Source of the DNA: Notolepis coatsorum
Taxonomy: Eukaryota; Chordata; Actinopteri; Aulopiformes; Paralepididae
Assembly: GCA_963971535.1 (NCBI GenBank)
Contig: OZ020590.1
Coordinates: 150,861,488-150,925,487, forward strand
Reading direction: 5' to 3'
Length of the DNA: 64,000 nucleotides
Positions 1 to 9,007 of this stretch are shown piece after piece (the stretch's first letter is position 1; each line of letters opens with the position of its first letter). Position numbers and translations under genes: made by a program. The notes under the pieces are model-generated. The model searched no databases. It was not told the DNA's origin and was given only the letters and a program-made list of their open reading frames with translations.

Positions 1-855
1 TCTCCTCCCCACCACTGAGGGCTAGGCTGCTTGTTGTAGCTAGGCTGTGCAGGTTGCTGCAGTTGGGAGCTAGGCTGCTTTCTGTACCTAAGCTGCTGTG
101 CAGGTTCCTGCTGTTGGGAGCTAGGCTGCTGTTGGTAACCAGGCTGCTTGTAGCGGTAGCTAGGCCGTTTGTGGTAGCTTAGCTGTTGTGCAGGTAGCTG
201 CTCTCGGTCACTAGGCTGCTTGTTGTAGCTAGGCTGCTGTGCCGGTTGTTGCCGTTGGTAGCTAAGCTGCTGTTGGGAGCTAGGCTGCAGTGCAGGTTGC
301 TGCAGTTGGGAGCGAGGCTGCTTGTGGGAGCTAGGCTGCTGTGGAGATTGCTGATGTTGGAAGCTAGGCTGCTTGTTGTAGCTAGGCTGTGCAGGTTGTT
401 GCCGTTGGGAGCTAGGCTGCTTGTTGTAGCTAGGCTGTGCAGGTTGCTGCCGCTGTGAGCTAGGCTGTTTTCTGTAGCTAAGCTGCTGTGCACGTTGCTG
501 CATTTGGGAGCTAGGCTGCTGTGCAGGTTGCTGCTGGTGGGAGCTAGGCTGCTGTGCAGGTTGCTGCTGCTGTGAGCTAGGCTGCTGTGCAGGTTGCTGC
601 TGCTGTGAGCTAGGCCGCACATGTTGCTGCTGTTGAGAGCTATGCTGCTGTTGGGAGCTAGGATGTGCAAGTTGCTGCTGTTGGGAGCTAGGCTGCTTTC
701 TGTAGCTAAGCTGCTGTGCAGGTTGCTGCAGTTGGGAGCTAGGCTGCTTTTGGGATCTAAGCTGTTGTGCAGGTTGCTGCTGTTGGGAGCTAGGCTGCTG
801 TTGGGAGCTAGGCTGTGCAAGTTGCTGCTGTTGGGAGCTAGGCTGCTGTTGGGAG
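1..855 (-). repeat. Gene A repeat array downstream of its frameshift
   Basis: The same AGCTCCCAACAGCAG-type coding repeat as in the intact paralogues continues here on the minus strand. The glutamine frame is still readable but is out of phase with the gene A exon 3 frame. The array runs off the left end of the window, so its C-terminal tail is not visible. Confidence 0.8.
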
Positions 856-1682
856 CTAGGCTGTGCAAGGCTGCTTGTTGTAGCTAGACTGCTGTGCAGG
901 TTGTTGCCGTTGGTAGCTAGGCTGCTTTTGGGAGCTAGGCTGCTGTGCAGGTTGCTGCTGTTGGGAGCTAGGCTGTGCAGGTTGCTGCTGCTGTGAGCTA
1001 GACTGCTTGTTGTAGCTAGGCTGCTGTGCAGGTTGTTGCCATTGGTAGCTAGGCTGCTTTTGGGAGCTAAGCTGTTGTGCAGGTTGCTGCATTTGTGAGC
1101 TAGGCTGCTGTTGGTAGCCAAGCTGCTGTGCAGGTTGCTGCTGATGAGAGCTAGGCTGCTGTTGGGAGCTAGGCTGCTTGTTGTAGCTAGACTGCTGTTG
1201 GGAGCTAGGCTGCTTGTTGTAGCTTAGCTGCTTTGCAGGTTGCTGGTAACTAGGCTGACTGTTGCTACTTTCATGACTAGCAAATGAACCCGACTGGGAA
1301 GAATACCCAGTGCGGTCATGTAAGCCAGAACTACTGAGCGATTTACTGGGATCATAACTGTTGAGGGAACCTGAGATTGGACCATAACTACTAACAAGTG
1401 ATTCATCATGAACATTAGAGCTACTGTAGGAAGGCTGGTAGAGTAATTCTGGCCCTGTAGCATGTCCAAGACTTTTAGCATCAGTCACAGATGCAGACCT
1501 GTAAGCTGTTGATAGAAACAATATCACGTCAAGTAAATTCACAAGCCTGACAATCAGGTTGTTCTTGAAAGGGTTAACTCACCACTTGCATGATCTCTCA
1601 AATGTCTTCCAACAGTCAGCGAAGACAACAGCACCACTCTAAACAAAAACAAGTTAATTTAGATTAAACATGACTTATATCA

Positions 1683-2899
1683 CAGGCCTGTACGCTGCGA
1701 CGAGATCGTCGCAAATTGCCCCCTAATTTGGCCGGTGCGAATGAAAAATTATATCTACTCGCAAGCTTGCGAATAGTGATTTCACCCCTTCATTCGCATT
1801 TCACTACACTAACATTAGCCTACAACCAGGGCTGTACAGGCGACATAATGTTGCGGTTGTAATTTCATTAGACAGACCAGCGCGGACATTTAATAACATG
1901 CAATTTAATTGACACGAGCAATGGGCTAACGTTAGCTGGTGGTCCCGAGTGAAGCAGGGACGGTGGAAAAGTGAGGAAAGGGGGTGGGTTATATTGACAA
2001 GTGACAACGCTTGACAACAGAAGTTTAAACATAACTTCATATTTATTAGTTATTCGTTTCTGTATATCATCGACCACTGTGACTTTCCATCTCCGTGTTA
2101 GACTCTTCCTGTTTATATTCGAGTGTGACGTCATCACCTACGGCAGCTTAGACGATCAAAACGCGAACCTAGAACAAAACCCGGGGGGGGGGGGGGGCTG
2201 GCTCTCTTGTGCGTTCTCGCCCCCTCTCTCTCTCGCTCTCTCTCTACATTCAATGATTTAAAGTAGCCAAACGTTACAGACAGTATAAATACTAACTGGA
2301 TAGTTGATGATAAACATTTAATTTCATTATCTGAAATATTCTAAAATCATTAAGTCTGCTATAAGCCATTATCCCTTTGTGTGTAATTATTATTTTCTCA
2401 CAGTAGTATATATATATATATGTGTGTGTGTGTTTGGCTAAAGTGGATAGAAAACACAGTACTGTGCAAAAAAAGGGCACCCAAGAGTTTTTATATAAAT
2501 AGTCTTAGATGTAAATAATTTTTTTTATTAGTGTGTCAGTAGACTACTCTTAGTACATTTTCATTAAATTATTTTTTAAAGCATCTTCATGGTTTAATAA
2601 TGCAAACATATGTTGCAGGGACTTATTATAATCATCATATTGGCGTGACTGTATGCATCAAAGGGTTAAATCAAGCATTTTTAAGTGCTTTAGGAAATGT
2701 CAAAATATTGCGATATATATTGTGTATCGTGATATGGCCAAAAAATATCGCAATATCATTTAGAGGCCATATCGCCCAGCCCTACTATAATGGTAAAATA
2801 GTTATTTAAAAATTTGCCCCTAAAAAATATTATTTGCCCCTAAATTTCTCATTTAGGGGCAAGTGTGCCCCTAGTGAAAAAGCTTAGCGTACAGCCCTG
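1683..2899. mobile_element. DNA transposon (hAT-like) inserted in intron 1 of gene A
   Basis: Gene F intron 1 reads straight through the site. In gene A, 1,217 bp interrupt it. Terminal inverted repeats are CAGGCCTGTACGCT on the left and CAGGGCTGTACGCT (reverse complement of the right end). The target TATCA is duplicated at 1678-1682 and 2900-2904. A 5-bp duplication with CAGG ends suggests a hAT5-like group, but the superfamily is not certain. No transposase ORF is visible, so it is non-autonomous. It contains a G-run near 2180-2196. Confidence 0.75.
2690..2784. mobile_element. Fragment of a TAGGGCTGGGCGATAT-type hAT element
   Basis: The right terminus (ATATCGCCCAGCCCTA) matches the right end of the complete element at 18331-19068. 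It is preceded by AT-rich cgatat-type sequence. No matching left terminus is seen, so this is a truncated copy nested in the 1683-2899 insertion. Confidence 0.5.
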
Positions 2900-3033
2900 T
2901 ATCAGAATCACAACATTCCAACACAATGGATCAAAACGTTACCTTAGAACAAGTCCTAGAGTTTGCATCTGTCCCAAAAGCTACACAAATCCTGGCCCCT
3001 TTGTCCACGTTCAGCAAACCCACCCTGAACTGT

Positions 3034-3116
3034 CTTATATCCCAGGCCTCTTACGTTCAGGTGATCTGCAGGTTTGTCAGCCAATCACCTTTCTCTTTGT
3101 CTAAGTAGTTGATTGG
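3034..3116 (-). promoter_or_regulatory. Gene A core promoter: TATA box and paired CCAAT boxes
   Basis: On the minus strand ATATAAG (3034-3040) lies about 66-72 bp upstream of the ATG at 2968. Further upstream are two CCAAT motifs in opposite orientation, at 3081-3085 (plus-strand CCAAT) and 3112-3116 (minus-strand CCAAT). The 36-bp span of this pair is identical in all six genes. The transcription start is inferred, not shown. Confidence 0.55.
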
Positions 3117-3529
3117 AAACAGGTGGGTGTCGTGGTAATTGACTGTGGTGTTGGATTGATATCAATTGTTTTTGAACTCGGTCCATTTACATCATTGACA
3201 TTTAGTCATTTTCTATTTATTTTAATGTAGTAATGTGAGTCAGGAGGCTACATGCTTTCTTCAGGGCTCCATGAAGAGCAGCATACAGACTGCTGATTGT
3301 TAGCTAACAAGAGTTACAAGCATCTTGGATAATTAGGTTCAGAGGAGGTCCATGAAGACACTCGAGTAAACAACACTCTCTCATGAAGTCAAACTATCCC
3401 ACATCAAGACTTTATTTAATTATTTAATTAATTACTGATTTAATAATGTACACAAACATCAAACACAATCAAATAGAAAAACACTCACAATATATATATT
3501 GTCTGTATATCGTATATGTCTGCGATTTT

Positions 3530-3665
3530 TATATTCATATACATTTTTTGCCTATATTTTAATATTTCTACTCTTACCCTGCCCATACCTGTACCTCCCC
3601 TCCCGCATGCTGTTATGATGGCCACATTTCCCCAAGGGGATCAATAAAGGAATATCTCATTTTAT
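3530..3665 (+). mobile_element. LINE 3' end fragment
   Basis: The stretch ending ttccccaaggggatcaataa-agg followed by an AT-rich tail has the form of a common fish LINE 3' UTR end. It lies where gene A and gene F upstream sequences stop aligning (after about 3410). No coding part is present. Confidence 0.4.
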
Positions 3666-5095
3666 TCCTGGAGGATTAGGGAAATATTACTAATCTACTG
3701 TAGAAACAGTGGACCTCATGATCGATTACAGGAAAGTTACAAACAAATGTCTTCATAATTCGATTGATGCGGTTTTCAGAGTATGTATGTATGTATGACT
3801 CGTTGACTCAAGTGTCCGGGAACAGTATTCATCCAAGCTATAATTAGGCCCAGAGCCGCTCTTTACCATGATGACACAAAGCTAGATGATGGCATTAGCC
3901 ATTTATAATTTAATTCTGAGGAAGTCTGTAGAAAACGCAATTTCCAATGATTTCTCCCAAATGAAGGCTTTAACCAGTTTAATCACCTGTGCATTGTATG
4001 TTACTATTGCACTTTACCATTTAATTTGCACTGTGGTTGGATGCGAAACTTATTGTAGGACTACTTGTGCTGTATCCCAATAAATTTCAATCTAATGCAA
4101 TTTTGATAAGTCGCAAATTGCTTTTGCGCTACCTGTTGAATATTCCCCCATAGGGGTCAGCACAACAAGGTGCAATGCTTAGCATCTCCTTTTAAAAGGA
4201 GCTAGTGTATGAGAATGCACTTCCAGTTTTAAGAATTACTACTTCATTCAGTGGAGAACATTTGGGCCTTTTACGAAGACAGTTTCACGCAGCCGAGGAT
4301 TTGTGAATGTACGAAGATATTCCGTACACTTTCGATCATGAGGTCCATTGATAAGTCATCGTTTGGGTCAAGAGCATGTAGTTTTAATATGTATTGACTT
4401 CAAAATTCTTAATAAACCAGCAGAATATACCAAGGTTTCTAATAATGTCTTCATCCATCTGTACATACCGTGTGTATGAAGAAACTAAGAATCTGGTTAT
4501 AGTAAACATTGCAAATAACATAGCCCCCATTCATTATTGGAGTGTAGATCAGTAGAGAATAGTTCTTACATGAAACTGCTGCTTGCAAAGTCTGTGGTTT
4601 ATCCTGATTTCCAGAATGAAACATTGCTTTTGAGTTTTCCTAAACAGTTTCTTGATGCCACAATCAAAGTGCCCTTCAGCTCCCTTGTATAGAGTGACAA
4701 GCTCTACAGACATCTTCAAAACTAAGCAAATCACACAAACTATCTGGATATTCTCTGGGTAAGAGGGAACATTTGGGGTAAACCTCCCCTTTAAGGCATG
4801 TTTGTGTGCTACCACGGTAGAGAGTTGGATAAGAGCATCTGCTGTAATGGTAAAGAACACTGGATGTTTCACCAATGAGTCATTGTGCCAAGTTCTAGTG
4901 AATTAATTAAAAATAGTATTTAGCTGGAGACCATCAAGGACCCCAGACCCCACTGGTCTAGTCCCACTTTATGAGGCTCAGTGTCCTGCCTAAAGACCCT
5001 TTGCCGCAGCAGAGCCCAGGAACAAATCTAGATGGTCAGCATCACATCTACTAAATGAGGTACCACACCAATGACAAGTACTATTAAAAATATAT
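3666..5095. other. A-B intergenic spacer, older type
   Basis: From about 4090 onward this aligns by eye with the spacers at 19840-22000, 29080-30600, 36870-38400 and 45880-47400, for example the blocks around 4560-4800 and 4930-5040. It lacks the LINE tail present in the other four spacers. Between 3666 and 4080 I see nothing recognisable apart from a short GTAT run near 3783. Confidence 0.6.
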
Positions 5096-5101
5096 TTTAT
5101 T
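5096..5101 (-). terminator. Candidate poly(A) signal of gene B
   Basis: AATAAA on the minus strand, in the same aligned context as the AATAAA downstream of genes C-F. Because of the 3.2-kb hAT insertion it lies about 3.6 kb from the gene B tail stop codon instead of about 370 bp. Confidence 0.4.
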
Positions 5102-6552
5102 TTCAAATACAGTCCATACAAGATTGTAGTTGAGTGGAGACGTCTTCAAAGTTTCTGAAAAAGAGTAAAACTGGGTTTTAAATACTGCCATTTTAGAGCC
5201 AGACTGATGGAAGTGATGCAGGTACAACTACAGACATTAGAAGTGATGTTTAAGGGGGAAAATACATTTACATTTAAATAGTCTTTCCTCCCTCCTGGAT
5301 TAATAGAACCAGCCTGGTTCTAATGCTCCTTATTCAGACCTGTGGAGTCAGAAGGAATAGTCAGACCCAGTTTCTCTTTTATAAAAGCAGTACGTCATAA
5401 TGAAAAAAAATATTAGATCCCATGTTTGACAGGAATCCCGCCTGCCAGTGGCGGACTGGGACACAAATTCAGCCCGGGACATTCAGACGCACCAGCCCAC
5501 ACACCGGCCCACGCACCGGCCCACGCACCGGCCCACACACCGGCCGTTATGAAACACTTGTCCAGTATTAAACAACCCAAGGCTGTGGCTAAGGAGTCAA
5601 CATCAGGGAGACCAAATCTACACCCCGCCCCTAGATGTGCACTTGTGCACAGTGCACACACACACACACACACACACACCCACACACACACATATACCGT
5701 TACTTCCTGTCATTGGCATATGTTTTTTTTTTACTAACATCTTAGTGCCTCATTAGCCTAGGGATTAAGGATACATGAAGTATTAACTACACCATAATAA
5801 TGTCTGTCTGTCTGTCTGCATTCACACTCACACAGTCATATATGCTACTGGTGGTCGTGAGCAGCATCAGCAAACACAGCTGCCCTGTGGCAGACTGACG
5901 GAATCATGTCTGCTATTCAGCGCCAACCACCATCAACAACCTTCATAAATACATTCAACATTAATGGAATAGGCTAACTACCAACTTAGCTGTAGCAGTT
6001 AGCCGTTATATGCAATCACATTTGTTTAACTACGGGGTAGTAGTTGACCTAGTTGTTAGCTTAAGCTAGTTAGCTGTGGTTATTTACAAACATGTAGATG
6101 AGACTAATCATATACAGATCGAGAACATGGCTAACAGTTGGGAATTCTAAGGCACATCAATTCAATCAATTAGATTACCAATATTATATCAACATGAAAA
6201 TTTGGAAGGGAACATAATAGTATTTTATTTTAGTATTTACTATTATAATATTAGTAGCCGATTAATTTGCAGCCCGTCCTAGGTTCTGATTGGCTCTCTA
6301 GGTTAGCACTTTAGCTTCTGTTGCTGTGGTGGGCACTAGTCCTAACATTGCTAACTAAACTTTTAGTCAGAGAAAAAAACTTCACGAGTCACGACTATTT
6401 ACGTCCACGTGCTGTAAGGAATCAGGAATACGGAAAGCACATTGTCTTGTAATAGAATGACTGAAATCACTGCAAGAGCTAGTATAGGCTAGCTAGCCCT
6501 CATGAACCGGCAGACACCAACAGTAGAATATGCACTAGGCTACTGAACGCAC

Positions 6553-6745
6553 CTGTCATGTTACTGTTGGTTCCTTCCACTTGAACTTCATCATCATTAG
6601 CAGCAGCAGCTACTCTAATGCCAGCCCTTCCTCTACTAAGCATGTCTGTAATTTTAGAACATTGTTCTGCGTCTTTTACTAGCAATTTTAGTTTTTTAAT
6701 TCTAGCTTTTTCAGCTCCACCCTTTCTTTTTTTTGTGTTCTCCAT
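6553..6745 (-). pseudogene. hAT transposase first-exon remnant
   Basis: The ATG at 6745 opens a Lys/Arg-rich start (MENTKKRKGGAEKARIKK) typical of the N-terminus of fish hAT transposases of the ZMYM1/TTF-type group. It ends at a plausible GTGCGT donor. No further transposase exon (zinc finger, DDE or dimerisation region) is visible in the element, so the copy is internally deleted. Family assignment rests on the short N-terminal motif only. Confidence 0.45.
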
Positions 6746-6789
6746 TTCTGCGCTTCTAGGCCTACTCGCGGTTGGGAGGAAACGTGAAT

Positions 6790-7765
6790 CTCATTCACTG
6801 ATGTCTCATGTCTCATTCAAGACTGGCTAACAAAAGAATGTCTTTCACTTAACACCAAGAAAACAGTGTGTATGATGTTCACAAAGTCACCAGTAGAAGT
6901 CACTCACTCTGATGTGTTTCTGGGAGAAGCGGAGCTGGACATTGTACATTAATTCAAGTATCTTGGGGTCACATTGGACTCTACATTGACCTTCAAAAAG
7001 TAATGTGAAGAAAGTGACAAACACAGTCAAGTTTAACATCGAAAACTTCAGGCAGATCAGGCCCTGCCTGCCAGTTAATGCTGCAAGGATGTTTCTGCAT
7101 TCAATGATTTTATCACACATCGAGTACTGTTTTATCAACTGGTCTCTTTCATATGTCACTACTCTTACACCAATATAATTACTCTACAAAAAAGCCATAA
7201 AAGTATTTTATAGGAAACCAATTTAATTTCATCACTGTAATGTTTTAGAAAAACATAACATGCTAAGTTTCGAGAATTTCCAAGTTTTCAAATATACTTG
7301 CTTCATGTACAAGGTTCTGCATGGACTTGCCCCTCCCCCATTGAATGAGTTCATCCAACAGAAAGCAGACACTGGCATTACCACCAGGGCCATCAGTAGA
7401 GGGGACTGTAAGGTGCCTTTTCGATATACTACCTTTGCAAAAACTGTGTTCTCTGTTATATATTTTTTTTTCTTTTTTATATTTTAAAATAGTACACTCA
7501 TTTGAGTAGAGGAAAGGGGGTAGGATTAAATAAGTGTATACTTCTTCCTACTCCTTTTCGAACATGTAGATTGAGTTGTGTTTTGCTTTTGTTATTGTTT
7601 GTTTGTATTCATTGCATGTTCGAAATAAAGATTTCAAATCAAAAGGTGGTAACTACTGGAATAGCCTACCAGTTGTGATTAGAGAGTGCCCTACATACTC
7701 CATGTTCAAGACCCATCTTAAACTGCATTTTAAGGCAAACCAGAACTGTGATAATTTTTAATCTG
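6790..7765 (+). pseudogene. Decayed LINE reverse-transcriptase C-terminal region
   Basis: Successive plus-strand frames give LINE ORF2 C-terminal motifs: FKYLGVTLDSTLTFKK near 6955, IRPCLPVNAARMFLHS and SHIEYCFINWS near 7055-7140, VFKYTCFMYKVLHGLAPPPL near 7280-7345, and GGNYWNSLPVVIRE with FKTHLKLHFK near 7645-7735. Frames shift repeatedly and stops intervene. A second LINE 3'-end fragment (about 7445-7625, ending AATAAAG) splits the last two motifs. It lies inside the hAT element. Confidence 0.65.
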
Positions 7766-7799
7766 ATTTAGTTTATGCAACTTGTTTATTGTTTTATTG

Positions 7800-8537
7800 C
7801 CGGCCCACACACTGGCCCACACACCGGCCCACATAATGGCCCACACACCGGCCCACATACGGCCCACACACTGGCCCACACACTACACCAGCCCACACAC
7901 TACACCGGCCCACACACCGGCCCACATTAGTGGCCCACACACTGGCCCACACACTGGCCCACACTGGCCCACATACTGGCCCACACACCGGCCCACACAC
8001 TGGCCCACATTAGTGGCCCACACACCGACTCACACACTGGCCCACACACCGGCCCACACACTGGCCCACATACTGGCCCACACACTGGCCCACACACCGG
8101 CCCACACACTGGCCCACATACTGGCCCACACACTGGCCCACATACTGGCCCACACACCGGCCCACACACCGGCCCACATACTGGCCCACACACCGGCCCA
8201 CACACTGGCCCACACACTGGCCCACACCGGCCCACATACTGGCCCACATTAGTGGCCCACACACCGACTCACACACTGGCCCACACACCGGCCCACACAC
8301 TGGCCCACATTAGTGGCCCACACACCGACTCACACACTGGCCCACACACCGGCCCACACACTGGCCCACATTAGTGGCCCACACACCGACTCACACACTG
8401 GCCCACACACCGGCCCACACACTGGCCCACATTAGTGGCCCACACACCGACTCACACACTGGCCCACACACTGGCCCACACACTGGCCCACACACCGGCC
8501 CACATTAGTGGCCCACACACTGGACCACACACTGGCA
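7800..8537. repeat. 12-bp minisatellite (GGCCCACACACY)n
   Basis: About 60 tandem copies of a 12-bp unit with variants ggcccacatact and ggcccacattagt. A longer period including ccgactcacacact repeats between about 8230 and 8460. Short ORFs across it (Cys/Gly/Val or His/Thr/Pro) are artefacts. A five-copy relative sits near the other hAT end (5493-5545), so the repeat probably expanded from sequence near the hAT terminus. Confidence 0.9.
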
Positions 8538-8716
8538 AAAAAAAAAAAAACTTTTTTTTTTTTTTTTTTTTTGGACCAGCCCACTTTGGTTCCGGCCCAT
8601 CGGGATTCGTCCCGAACGTCCCGATGGCCAGTCCGCCACTGCCGCCTGCCCACATTGCAGAGCATTTGACAAACTACACATTAGAGCCACTATTCAAACA
8701 TTACAGGAACAGCCAA

Positions 8717-9007
8717 CTATGGTCCCTGGGGTTGCTGCTGTAACTCGTCACCTGGAGCTGCCGGTTGGTCTGGTAGCAGTGCTGGAGTTGTTGGACTGGA
8801 AAATGGTTCTTTTGGGCCAGTAGGTAGTCCACCAGGATAGCCGCTTGGACCAGTAGGTAGTCCACCAAGGTAGCCGATTGGACCGGTAGGTAGTCCACCA
8901 AAGTAGCCGCTTGGACCAGTAGGTAGTCCACCAAGGTAGCCACTTGGACCGGTGACTAGTTTGCTGGGGTTGCCGCTAGAGTGAGAAAGGCTATGCACCA
9001 GGGGCTG
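8717..9007 (-). pseudogene. Orphaned in-frame C-terminal tail of gene B
   Basis: Directly after the TAG at 9008 the same frame stays open for 96 codons. It encodes LVHSLSHSSGNPSKLVTGPS and then four imperfect 11-residue units of GYxGGLPTGPS type, ending PGDELQQQPQGP. Genes C-F have a related tail ending PGDYS. The B tail is therefore a separate, apparently older version that is now untranslated unless the stop is read through. Confidence 0.75.

Larger units (their letters stand above)
856..2968 (-). pseudogene. Gene A: disrupted member of the secreted Q/P/S/Y repeat family
   Basis: Three exons can be placed. Exon 1 is 2943-2968, starting with ATG and reading MQTLGLVL plus two bases, and ends at a GTAACG donor. 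Exon 2 is 1583-1638, with a TTTAG acceptor and GTGAGT donor, and encodes RVVLLSSLTVGRHLRDHAS. Exon 3 begins at 1505 after a CAACAG acceptor. Intron phases are 2 and 1. Exons 1 and 2 form a signal peptide. The exon 3 head (YRSASVTDAKSLGHATG onward) is Ser-rich and is followed by Gln/Pro repeats. The frame stops at TAG 856-858 because a repeat junction lacks about 19 bp (AAG-CAG-CCT runs straight into TTGCACAG). Repeats continue below 856 in the shifted frame to the window edge, so the gene is also cut by the window. Intron 1 is 1,304 bp, against 82 bp in gene F, because of a DNA transposon at 1683-2899. It is either a pseudogene or an allele with a much shortened protein of about 240 residues. 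Confidence 0.75.
5446..8641. mobile_element. 3.2-kb hAT element in the 3' UTR of gene B
   Basis: Ends are CAGTGGCGGACTGG (left) and its reverse complement CCAGTCCGCCACTG (right). The 8-bp target CCGCCTGC is duplicated at 5438-5445 and 8642-8649, diagnostic of hAT. Paralogous flanks (gene C near 22110) are uninterrupted at this site. Inside are a (CA)n run (5655-5692), a transposase first-exon remnant on the minus strand (6553-6745), a decayed LINE (about 6790-7765), a 12-bp minisatellite (7800-8537) and an A-run/T-run hairpin (8537-8573). Confidence 0.85.
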
